Shown here in pieces: positions 1 to 5,089 of a stretch of DNA of 5,239 bases (positions are counted from its first letter, which is position 1; each line of letters begins with the position of its first letter). Source of the DNA: an uncultured Mesorhizobium sp. (lineage in GTDB: Bacteria > Pseudomonadota > Alphaproteobacteria > Rhizobiales > Rhizobiaceae). The notes under the pieces are model-generated. The model made no database searches. It saw nothing but the letters and a program-made list of their open reading frames with translations, and was not told the origin of the DNA. The translations under genes were made by a program, and so were the position numbers. The stretch spans positions 1 through 5,239 of the forward strand of contig CATMOC010000309.1 of NCBI GenBank assembly GCA_950071955.1, written 5' to 3'.

Positions 1-2
1 TC

Positions 3-560
3 GGCGGCAACGTCGCCAACGGCTCGCCGATCGGCGACATGCCGCCGCCGCTGATTGCCCTGGGCGCGAGCCTCACGCTGCGCAAGGGGTCGGCTCGGCG
101 CACGATTCCACTGGAAGATTTCTTCATCGCCTACGGCAAGCAGGACCGGCAGCCAGGCGAGTTCGTCGAGGCAGTGCACGTGCCGCTGCCGGCCGAAAAC
201 ACCTTCTTCGCGGCCCACAAGGTGACGAAGCGGCGCGACGAGGACATTACCGCCGCCCTCGGCGCGTTCCATCTCTTGGTCGAGGACGGCACAGTGCGGT
301 CAGCCCGCATCGCCTATGGCGGCATGGCGGCTACGCCGAAGCGTGCAAAGGCGGTAGAGGCCGCGCTGGTCGGCAAGGCCTGGACGCTGGAGACCATAGA
401 GGCCGCGATGGAGGAGTATTCGACCGACTTCGCACCCATTTCGGACATGCGTGCTTCGGCCGAGTACCGGATGCTGGCGGCGAAGAACCTACTCAAGCGG
501 TTCTTCCTCGAAACGACCGGCGCGGCGCATGTCACGGTCAGCCGGGAGAGGGCTGCGTGA
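3..560 (+). CDS. xdhA: Xanthine dehydrogenase small subunit XdhA, C-terminal part (5' end outside window)
   Basis: This is the last 185 codons of the subunit that carries the FAD and the two [2Fe-2S] clusters and passes electrons from the molybdenum site to NAD+. The frame is open from the first bases of the window, so the gene is 5'-truncated by the window and the ATG at 39 is internal. The visible part starts in the FAD-binding domain with GGNVANGSPIGD, a hallmark of the family. It continues into the CO-dehydrogenase-flavoprotein C-terminal domain with KVTKRRDEDITAALGAF, RIAYGGMAATPKRA and PISDMRASAEYRMLAAKNLL. The N-terminal 2Fe-2S domains are not in view. A full bacterial XdhA is about 460-490 residues, so roughly 40 % is present. 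The stop codon overlaps the xdhB start by one base (TGATG), which implies translational coupling in one operon. Identity is very likely; a related aldehyde oxidase flavoprotein is the only real alternative and is disfavoured by the XdhB partner. Confidence 0.95.
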   Translation, partial: GGNVANGSPIGDMPPPLIALGASLTLRKGSARRTIPLEDFFIAYGKQDRQPGEFVEAVHVPLPAENTFFAAHKVTKRRDEDITAALGAFHLLVEDGTVRSARIAYGGMAATPKRAKAVEAALVGKAWTLETIEAAMEEYSTDFAPISDMRASAEYRMLAAKNLLKRFFLETTGAAHVTVSRERAA

Positions 561-2905
561 TGAACACACACGCGGCGCCATCCCCCAAGGCCAAGGCGAT
601 CGTCGGCGGCGTCGCCACCGACCAGCGGCACGATTCCGCGCACAAGCACGTCACCGGGCAGGCGGTCTACATCGACGACATGCCGGAACCGGCGGGCCTG
701 CTGCATGGCTGCCTGGGCCTTTCGACCTGCGCGCACGGCACCATTCGCTCGGTTGACCTTTCGGCGGTTCGTGCCGCGCCGGGCGTGGTGGAGGTGCTGA
801 CGGCATCCGACATGCCGGCCTCCAACGACATCTCGCCGACACACCGCCACGACGAACCGGTGCTAGCCGAAGAAAAGGTCGAGTTTTACGGCCAGGCCAT
901 CTTCGCGGTGATCGCCGAGACGCGCGAGCAGGCGCGCCGGGCGTGCCGGCTGGCGAAGATCGACTATGACGAGGAGCCGTTCGTCACCGACGTGTGGGAC
1001 ATCGACCGGAAGAACGGCAAGCTGGTGACGCCGCCGCTGACCTTGAAGCGCGGCGACGCGGCGGCCGCGATCGAGGCGGCGCCACGGCGTCTCAAGGGAA
1101 CGATGCGCATCGGCGGGCAGGACCATTTCTACCTGGAAGGCCATATCGCCATGGCGGTGCCGGGCGAGGACATGGACGTGACGGTCTATTCCTCCACCCA
1201 GCATCCGAGCGAGATCCAGCACATGGTGAGCCACGTGCTCGGCGTGCCAAGCCATGCGGTCACCGTCGAGGTGCGGCGCATGGGCGGCGGTTTCGGCGGT
1301 AAGGAAACGCAGGGCAACCAGTTCGCCGCGATCGCGGCGGTGGCGGCCAAGCGCCTCGGACGCGCGGTGAAGATCCGGCCCGACCGCGACGACGACATGA
1401 CTTCGACCGGCAAGCGGCACGACTTCGTGGTCGACTACGAGGTCGGGTTCGACGACGACGGCACCATCCTGGGCGTCGACTATCTCTACGCGGCGCGCTG
1501 CGGCTATTCCTCCGACCTCTCGGGGCCGGTGACGGACCGGGCGCTGTTCCACTGCGACAACGCCTATTTCTATCCGGCCGTGCATGCGCAGTCGGCTCCG
1601 CTCTACACCAACACGGTGTCGAACACGGCCTTCCGCGGCTTCGGCGGGCCGCAGGGCATGGTCGGCGGCGAGCGGGTGATCGAGGAGGTCGCCTTCGCGC
1701 TCGGCAAGGACCCGCTCGAGATTCGCAAGCGGAACTTCTACGGGACCGATGACCGCAACGTGACGCCCTACCACCAGACGGTGGAGGACAACATCGTGCG
1801 CGAGATCGTCTCGGAGCTGGAACTCAGCGCCGACTACGCGCCTCGACGGGACGAGATCAGACATTTCAATGCGCGATCGGAGTACGTGAAGCGGGGCATC
1901 GCGCTGACGCCGGTAAAGTTCGGCATCTCGTTTACGGCGACCCACTTCAACCAGGCCGGGGCGCTGGTGCACGTCTATGCCGACGGGTCCGTCCACCTGA
2001 ACCATGGCGGTACCGAGATGGGGCAGGGGCTCTACGTCAAGATCGCACAGGTGGTCGCGGAAGAGTTCCAGATCGACATCGGCCAGGTGAAGATCACGGC
2101 GACCACGACCGGAAAGGTACCCAACACCTCGGCGACGGCGGCCTCGTCGGGAACGGACCTGAACGGCATGGCCGCGCAGGCGGCGGCTCGCACGATCAAG
2201 CAGCGGCTGATCGATTTTGCGTCGGAGCGCTACCAGGTGCCGACCGAGCAGATCGAATTCCTGCCGAACCGGGTGCGGGTCGGAAACCAGGAGATCGCCT
2301 TCGGTGACCTGACGCAGCAGGCCTACATGGCGCGGGTGCAGCTTTCGGCCACCGGCTTCTACAAGACGCCGAAGGTGCGCTGGGACCGCGACAAGGGGCA
2401 GGGTCATCCGTTCTACTATTTCGCCTATGGCGCGGCCTGCGCGGAGGTGTCGATCGACACGCTGACCGGCGAATATATGGTCGAGCGCGTCGACATTCTG
2501 CACGAGACGGGCCGCTCGCTGAACCGGGCGATCGACCTCGGCCAGATCGAGGGCGGCTTCATACAGGGCATGGGCTGGCTGACCACGGAAGAGCTGGTCT
2601 GGGACGACAAGGGTCGGCTGAGGACCCACGCACCCTCGACCTACAAGATCCCGCTCGCTTCGGACCGGCCGAAGATCTTCAACGTGACGCTGGCCGACTG
2701 GCCGGAGAACACGGAACCGACGATCCACCGCTCCAAGGCCGTGGGCGAGCCGCCCTTCATGCTGGCCATATCGGTGCTGCACGCGCTGTCGGACGCGGTG
2801 GCGAGCGTGGCGGACCATCGCATCTGCCCGCGCCTCGACGCGCCGGCCACGCCCGAGCGGGTGCTGATGGCGGTGGAGCGGCTGCGGAAGGAGGCGGCAA
2901 AGTAG
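560..2905 (+). CDS. xdhB: Xanthine dehydrogenase molybdenum-binding subunit XdhB, complete
   Basis: This catalytic subunit hydroxylates hypoxanthine and xanthine to urate at a molybdopterin centre in the cytoplasm, with electrons leaving through XdhA. The product is 781 residues from the ATG, close to the family norm (about 777 in Rhodobacter capsulatus). The N-terminal aldehyde oxidase/xanthine dehydrogenase a/b hammerhead domain is followed by the two-part Moco-binding domain. Key residues, by match to bovine xanthine oxidase, are all present: Q187 in GGQDHFYLE (bovine Q767), E249 in GGGFGGKE (E802), R359 in TAFRGFGGPQ (R880), F458 in KFGISFT (F914), F600 in ATGFYKTP (F1009) and the catalytic base E730 in AVGEPP (E1261). 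GGTEMGQG lies at residues 483-490. The E249/R359 pair favours a purine substrate over an aldehyde. The ATG at 560 overlaps the xdhA stop and has a purine-rich GGGAGAGGG at 544-552; the GTG at 557 would add only one residue. It looks intact and functional. Confidence 0.97.
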   Translation: MNTHAAPSPKAKAIVGGVATDQRHDSAHKHVTGQAVYIDDMPEPAGLLHGCLGLSTCAHGTIRSVDLSAVRAAPGVVEVLTASDMPASNDISPTHRHDEPVLAEEKVEFYGQAIFAVIAETREQARRACRLAKIDYDEEPFVTDVWDIDRKNGKLVTPPLTLKRGDAAAAIEAAPRRLKGTMRIGGQDHFYLEGHIAMAVPGEDMDVTVYSSTQHPSEIQHMVSHVLGVPSHAVTVEVRRMGGGFGGKETQGNQFAAIAAVAAKRLGRAVKIRPDRDDDMTSTGKRHDFVVDYEVGFDDDGTILGVDYLYAARCGYSSDLSGPVTDRALFHCDNAYFYPAVHAQSAPLYTNTVSNTAFRGFGGPQGMVGGERVIEEVAFALGKDPLEIRKRNFYGTDDRNVTPYHQTVEDNIVREIVSELELSADYAPRRDEIRHFNARSEYVKRGIALTPVKFGISFTATHFNQAGALVHVYADGSVHLNHGGTEMGQGLYVKIAQVVAEEFQIDIGQVKITATTTGKVPNTSATAASSGTDLNGMAAQAAARTIKQRLIDFASERYQVPTEQIEFLPNRVRVGNQEIAFGDLTQQAYMARVQLSATGFYKTPKVRWDRDKGQGHPFYYFAYGAACAEVSIDTLTGEYMVERVDILHETGRSLNRAIDLGQIEGGFIQGMGWLTTEELVWDDKGRLRTHAPSTYKIPLASDRPKIFNVTLADWPENTEPTIHRSKAVGEPPFMLAISVLHALSDAVASVADHRICPRLDAPATPERVLMAVERLRKEAAK

Positions 2906-2968
2906 CGCTGCGGCTTCGGAGCGGGTAGGCTCCCGGGGATGATCGTTCCTCATTCGATCCCATTTTGG

Positions 2969-3038
2969 CCTGCGAGGTTGCCCGGTGTTTTTCGGGCGTT
3001 CATGCCATTGTTCGGTATGCCTGATGGAGGCTCGCAGG
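2969..3038. repeat. Cluster of nested short inverted repeats downstream of xdhB
   Basis: An outer 8-bp perfect inverted repeat pairs CCTGCGAG (2969-2976) with CTCGCAGG (3031-3038). Inside it lie GCCCG/CGGGC (2980-2984 with 2993-2997, eight-base T-rich loop) and CATGCC/GGTATG (3001-3006 with 3014-3019, one G-T wobble in RNA). The arrangement could fold as a multi-branched RNA or be part of a mosaic intergenic repeat together with the element that follows. It does not look like a rho-independent terminator. Function is unknown. Confidence 0.45.
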
Positions 3039-3070
3039 AGTGTTGGGGGTCGGGCCTTGCGACCGGAACT

Positions 3071-3188
3071 CCCCTCCCACTTGAGGGGAGGGGCGGGGGG
3101 TGGGGGTCTGCCCGAAGGATCTTCGCATCCCTGTTTTTCTTGCGTTTCGCGAGGACCCCCACCCCAGCCCTCCCCTCTAGGGGGAGGG
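3071..3188. repeat. Palindromic G/C-stretch repeat element between xdhB and xdhC
   Basis: Two local hairpins flank the element: CCCCTCCC (3071-3078) with GGGAGGGG (3086-3093), and CCCTCCCC (3168-3175) with GGGGAGGG (3181-3188). A perfect 12-bp long-range inverted repeat joins 3097-3108 to 3154-3165. The flanking 3085-3094 and 3166-3175 are also nearly complementary, so the whole element can form one long arm around a 45-base centre. That centre holds a further small stem (CGAAG 3113-3117 with CTTCG 3121-3125). This architecture resembles the intergenic palindromic/mosaic repeats common in rhizobia; assignment to a named family is an inference. As RNA it could alter stability or read-through between xdhB and xdhC. 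Confidence 0.7.
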
Positions 3189-3217
3189 GGTCGCGTCCGC
3201 CTGCGCGAGGCCTTCCC

Positions 3218-3224
3218 GGAGGAG
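3218..3224 (+). promoter_or_regulatory. Ribosome binding site of xdhC
   Basis: GGAGGAG lies ten bases before the ATG at 3235. The in-frame TTG at 3232 would have seven-base spacing and add one residue, so the site does not sharply separate the two; ATG is preferred as the stronger start codon. Confidence 0.75.
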
Positions 3225-3234
3225 ACATCGCTTG

Positions 3235-4185
3235 ATGCCGGCTTCCTCGCCAAACCTCCGTGCCTTCCTCGACGCGAACCCGCTCGTCGCCAGGGTCGAG
3301 GTGACGGAGGCGAGGGGGTCGACGCCGCGCGAGGCCGGCACATGGATGCTGGTGGCTTCCAGCGCGATCTTCGGAACGATCGGTGGGGGGCAGTTGGAGT
3401 TCATGGCGATCGACGAGGCGCGGAAGGTGCTGGCGGGGGCGATGGCGCCGGCTTTCGATTCGTCGCCTAAGGATGGAAGCGGAAGCGACGAGGCCGGATT
3501 GGTGGGGCCGGCAGCGCCCCTCATCCGCCCCTTCGGGGCACCTTCTCCCCGTGAACGGGGAGAAGGGGGGGCTGGCGCGCTGCTGGACATTCCGCTCGGC
3601 CCGGAAATCGGCCAGTGCTGCGGTGGGCGCGTGGGACTGACGATCTCGGTCGTGGACGACGAGGTCTGCTCGGCCCTGATAACGGAGACGGAGGCCGCGG
3701 ATACACGGCTCCCCGCGGTCTACGTCTTTGGTGGCGGCCATGTCGGGCACGCGCTCGCGCGGGCGCTGGCACTGCTGCCGGTGCGGGCCACAATCGTGGA
3801 GACGCGCGCGGACGCCATCGAGGATTTTCCCGCCGACGTCGCGACGCGGCTGACGGCTGTGCCGGAAGAGATCGTACGCGAGGCGCCGGCCGGCTCGGCC
3901 TTCGTGGTGCTCACGCACGATCATGCGCTCGATTTCCTCATCGTCGCCGAAGCGCTGCGGCGAACCGACGCCGCCTATGTCGGGATGATCGGCTCGGCGA
4001 CCAAGAAGGCGACGTTCAAAAGCTGGTACCTGAAGACCGCCGGCGGCGGCGAGGACGCATTCGCGCGGCTAGTCTGCCCGATCGGGGGCGACGCCGTCCG
4101 CGACAAGCGTCCGGAGGTGATCGCGGCACTCGCGGCGGCGGAGATCCTGGCGGCGCTGGCAGCGGCCGAAGTTTGGAACTCGTAG
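3235..4185 (+). CDS. xdhC: Xanthine dehydrogenase accessory protein XdhC (Moco chaperone) with an apparent in-frame repeat insertion
   Basis: XdhC binds molybdenum cofactor, protects its sulfurated form and hands it to XdhB; this role was established in Rhodobacter capsulatus. The product is 316 residues. The N-terminal XdhC/CoxI domain is seen in VEVTEARGSTPREAG, IFGTIGGGQLEFMAID and the cysteine motif GQCCGG (C128, C129). The C-terminal Rossmann-type XdhC domain shows VYVFGGGHVG (GGGHVG at 166-171), VVLTHDHALDF, GMIGS (250-254), and CPIGGDAVRDKRPEVIAALAAAEIL with C281. Residues about 74-115 have no counterpart in the usual pattern, where the helix ending in ARKVLA leads almost directly to LDIPLGPEIGQCCGG. 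They are rich in G, P, R and S and are encoded by a palindromic repeat. Without them the protein would be about 274 residues, the size I would expect for a rhizobial XdhC. The frame is open throughout, so the protein may still work with an extra loop. It lies downstream of xdhB in the same direction. Confidence 0.93.
   Translation: MPASSPNLRAFLDANPLVARVEVTEARGSTPREAGTWMLVASSAIFGTIGGGQLEFMAIDEARKVLAGAMAPAFDSSPKDGSGSDEAGLVGPAAPLIRPFGAPSPRERGEGGAGALLDIPLGPEIGQCCGGRVGLTISVVDDEVCSALITETEAADTRLPAVYVFGGGHVGHALARALALLPVRATIVETRADAIEDFPADVATRLTAVPEEIVREAPAGSAFVVLTHDHALDFLIVAEALRRTDAAYVGMIGSATKKATFKSWYLKTAGGGEDAFARLVCPIGGDAVRDKRPEVIAALAAAEILAALAAAEVWNS
3454..3579. repeat. Rhizobial-type palindromic repeat (RIME/RPE-like) inside the xdhC coding frame
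   Basis: The segment contains three inverted repeats in a row: TCGTCGC (3460-3466) with GCGACGA (3485-3491); GCCCC (3527-3531) with GGGGC (3535-3539) across TTC; and a perfect 11-bp stem CCTTCTCCCCG (3541-3551) with CGGGGAGAAGG (3556-3566) across a TGAA loop. The CCCCTCATCCG...CTTCTCCCCGTGAACGGGGAGAAGG layout is one I recognise from dispersed intergenic repeats of rhizobia; the family name is from memory and not verified. The edges are estimated from the protein: MAPA before and LLDIPLGPE after fit together as normal XdhC. The estimated length is 126 bases, a multiple of three. I found no convincing target-site duplication in frame. Confidence 0.75.
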
Positions 4186-4196
4186 TTGCCGATGAT

Positions 4197-4215
4197 TGAT
4201 CCCGAAATGGGATCA
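4197..4215. promoter_or_regulatory. Candidate HigA operator palindrome upstream of higB
   Basis: A perfect 7-bp inverted repeat, TGATCCC-GAAAT-GGGATCA, ends 16 bases before the higB start codon. Type II toxin-antitoxin operons are commonly autorepressed by the antitoxin's helix-turn-helix domain binding such a palindrome at the promoter, so this is the natural operator candidate. A -35-like TTGATC (4196-4201) overlaps its left arm, but no convincing -10 box could be fixed. Binding itself is an inference. Confidence 0.55.
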
Positions 4216-4231
4216 TGATATCGAACTTCCG

Positions 4232-4555
4232 ATGAGGATCATCGCCCGTCGTACGCTGTGCCGGTACGTTGACAGTCTCGCCGGACACAAGGATCAGCGG
4301 GCAGTGAAAGCCGCGTTCGATGCATGGTCCGCAGAAGCAAGTACGGCTGACTGGGCGAACGCGGCCGACGTAAAGAAGCAATACGCAACCGCCAGCATCA
4401 TTTCGGCAGAGCGCATCGTCTTCAACGTCAAAGGCAATGATCATCGCATGGTGGTTGCCGTCGATTTCGAAAAAGGCATCGTCTGGATCAAGTGGATCGG
4501 CACCCACAAGGACTACGACCGGATCGACGTCGCGGAGGTTCGATATGACGGCTGA
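4232..4555 (+). CDS. higB: HigB-type toxin, predicted RelE-superfamily mRNA endonuclease
   Basis: The 107-residue product matches the HigB_toxin group of RelE-like, ribosome-dependent mRNA interferases. It begins MRIIARRTL and has ADWANAADVKKQYATASII in the middle. RIVFNVKGNDHRMVV (61-75) and IKWIGTHKDYDRID (86-99) are the conserved strand and C-terminal signatures (FNxxGN and GTHxxYD). The start at 4232 is chosen because family members begin at M-R/H-I-I; an upstream in-frame TTG at 4196 would add 12 atypical residues and put the operator palindrome inside the gene. No Shine-Dalgarno sequence is visible before 4232, which suggests weak translation. The gene starts 46 bases after xdhC and its end overlaps higA by 11 bases. 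Toxin-first order is characteristic of higBA. It is expected to cleave translated mRNA when HigA is lost; the exact target is not readable from sequence. Confidence 0.9.
   Translation: MRIIARRTLCRYVDSLAGHKDQRAVKAAFDAWSAEASTADWANAADVKKQYATASIISAERIVFNVKGNDHRMVVAVDFEKGIVWIKWIGTHKDYDRIDVAEVRYDG
4534..4538 (+). promoter_or_regulatory. Ribosome binding site of higA, inside higB
   Basis: GGAGG lies six bases before the ATG at 4545 and supports that start over the longer open frame, which extends upstream to 4437 through higB. It is far stronger than anything in front of higB, in line with the need for more antitoxin than toxin. Confidence 0.8.
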
Positions 4556-4925
4556 GCTGAGGCCCATTCGCACGGAAGAGGACTACGAGAACGCGCTCGC
4601 GGAAGTCGAGCGCCTCTGGGGTGCTACCAGCGGCACCGCGGAGGGCGACAGGCTCGACATCCTGGCCACGCTGATCGACGCCTACGAGGCGCGGACCTTT
4701 CCGATCGATCCGCCAGATCCGATCGACGCGATCCGGTTTCGCATGGAGCAGCAGGGCCTCACCCGAAAGGACCTCGAGCCTATCATCGGTCCGCGTGGGC
4801 GCGTAGCGGAAGTGCTCGGCCGCAGGCGCGCGCTCTCCATCGACATGATCCGGCGACTGCACGACGAACTCGGCATCTCCGCGGACATCCTCATCCGTCC
4901 GACGCGCCGCCCGGAAGCCGCATAG
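4545..4925 (+). CDS. higA: HigA-type antitoxin with C-terminal helix-turn-helix
   Basis: The 126-residue product is the cognate antitoxin: it should bind and neutralise HigB and repress the operon. The N-terminal half (MTAELRPIRTEEDYENALAE, then TAEGDRLDILATLIDAYE at 31-48) is the typical acidic helical region of this HigA group. The C-terminal half, about 58-117, is a Cro/C1-like (XRE) DNA-binding domain: PDPIDAIRFRMEQQGLTRKDLEPIIG, a likely recognition helix around RGRVAEVLGRRRAL (84-97), then MIRRLHDELGISADILI. The start at 4545 is backed by GGAGG at 4534-4538 and by the family start M-x-L-R-P-I. It overlaps the higB 3' end by 11 bases in a different frame, so expression is coupled. It probably binds the palindrome at 4197-4215. 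It ends 35 bases before the convergent minus-strand gene, with no clear terminator between. Confidence 0.92.
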   Translation: MTAELRPIRTEEDYENALAEVERLWGATSGTAEGDRLDILATLIDAYEARTFPIDPPDPIDAIRFRMEQQGLTRKDLEPIIGPRGRVAEVLGRRRALSIDMIRRLHDELGISADILIRPTRRPEAA

Positions 4926-4960
4926 GAACCTGGAGGCAAGCGGCCGAACGCTCTGGATAG

Positions 4961-5089
4961 TCAGACCAGAACGTCCCTCACATCGCGGCGCAGGGACATC
5001 GGCAAGGGCGGGGCGTAGCCGAAGCGGACGATGAAGTCCGGCCGCTCCTCGGCGCCCAGACCAAGCCATCCTGCAAACTCGGAGCGGCT
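4961..5089 (-). pseudogene. C-terminal fragment of a nitroreductase-family protein, upstream part replaced by repeat-rich DNA
   Basis: Reading the minus strand into the stop at 4961-4963 gives 42 codons that look like real protein: SEFAGWLGLGAEERPDF followed by IVRFGYAPPLPMSLRRDVRDVLV. The FGYAPPLPMSLRR ending resembles the C-terminus of Acg-like nitroreductases, FMN-dependent enzymes that reduce nitro or quinone compounds; this is recognised from memory and limited by the short length. Protein-like sequence stops at about 5089. The frame stays open to the window edge but reads as an arginine/glycine-rich string through the C12 run and GC repeats, and no other minus frame there looks like a nitroreductase. 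It is therefore either a decayed or truncated gene, a gene cut by a repeat insertion with its front part beyond the window, or an assembly join. It converges on higA. Confidence 0.5.

Larger units (their letters stand above)
2906..3234. other. 329-base xdhB-xdhC gap without a convincing gene, rich in inverted repeats
   Basis: No frame here on either strand resembles a protein family; the open frames are arginine-, proline- or glycine-rich by-products of the base composition. The gap holds a cluster of short nested hairpins (2969-3038), then a larger G/C-stretch palindromic repeat (3071-3188), then the xdhC ribosome binding site. There is no hairpin followed by a T-run that would mark a clear intrinsic terminator after xdhB, and I cannot identify a convincing promoter for xdhC. 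Because xdhA/xdhB overlap and xdhC serves the same enzyme, the gap is most simply read as repeat DNA that landed inside an operon, with xdhC expressed by read-through. That reading is an inference. Confidence 0.7.

Noticed and set aside
557..559. GTG as the start of xdhB
   Set aside because: It only adds one residue before ATG; the ATG overlapping the xdhA stop (TGATG) is the usual coupled arrangement.
2922..2935. CGGG/CCCG hairpin after the xdhB stop as an intrinsic terminator
   Set aside because: The stem is only four pairs and is not followed by a run of T's.
2939..3235. Plus-strand open frame in the xdhB-xdhC gap as a small gene
   Set aside because: Its codons are dictated by the palindromic G/C stretches, it has no recognisable protein pattern, and no ribosome binding site supports it.
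863..3343. 826-codon open frame on the minus strand across xdhB
   Set aside because: It is antisense to a fully conserved xdhB, is rich in R, H, P and D as expected from the reversed codon positions of high-GC DNA, runs on through intergenic repeats, and matches no family pattern.
3429..3577. GCTGGCG direct repeat (3429-3435 and 3571-3577) as a target-site duplication of the xdhC insert
   Set aside because: The copies are 142 bases apart, so precise loss between them would shift the frame; short GC-rich matches like this arise easily by chance here.
2906..3600. CRISPR array or phage attachment site in the repeat-rich stretch
   Set aside because: The repeats are inverted and differ from one another; there are no regularly spaced direct repeats, no tRNA and no integrase.
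2950..3924. 324-codon minus-strand open frame across the repeats and xdhC
   Set aside because: It is antisense to xdhC and reads through both palindromic elements; its composition is what the reversed repeat DNA produces.
4196..4231. TTG at 4196 as an upstream start for higB
   Set aside because: The 12 extra residues do not fit the family N-terminus and would place the operator palindrome inside the coding sequence; no ribosome binding site precedes it.
4939..4952. AGCG/CGCT hairpin between higA and the minus-strand fragment as a bidirectional terminator
   Set aside because: It is a four-pair stem with no T-tract on either side, too weak to call.
4488..5069. 193-codon minus-strand open frame opposite higA
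   Set aside because: It is antisense to a well-recognised antitoxin and out of frame with the nitroreductase-like C-terminus that ends at 4961.
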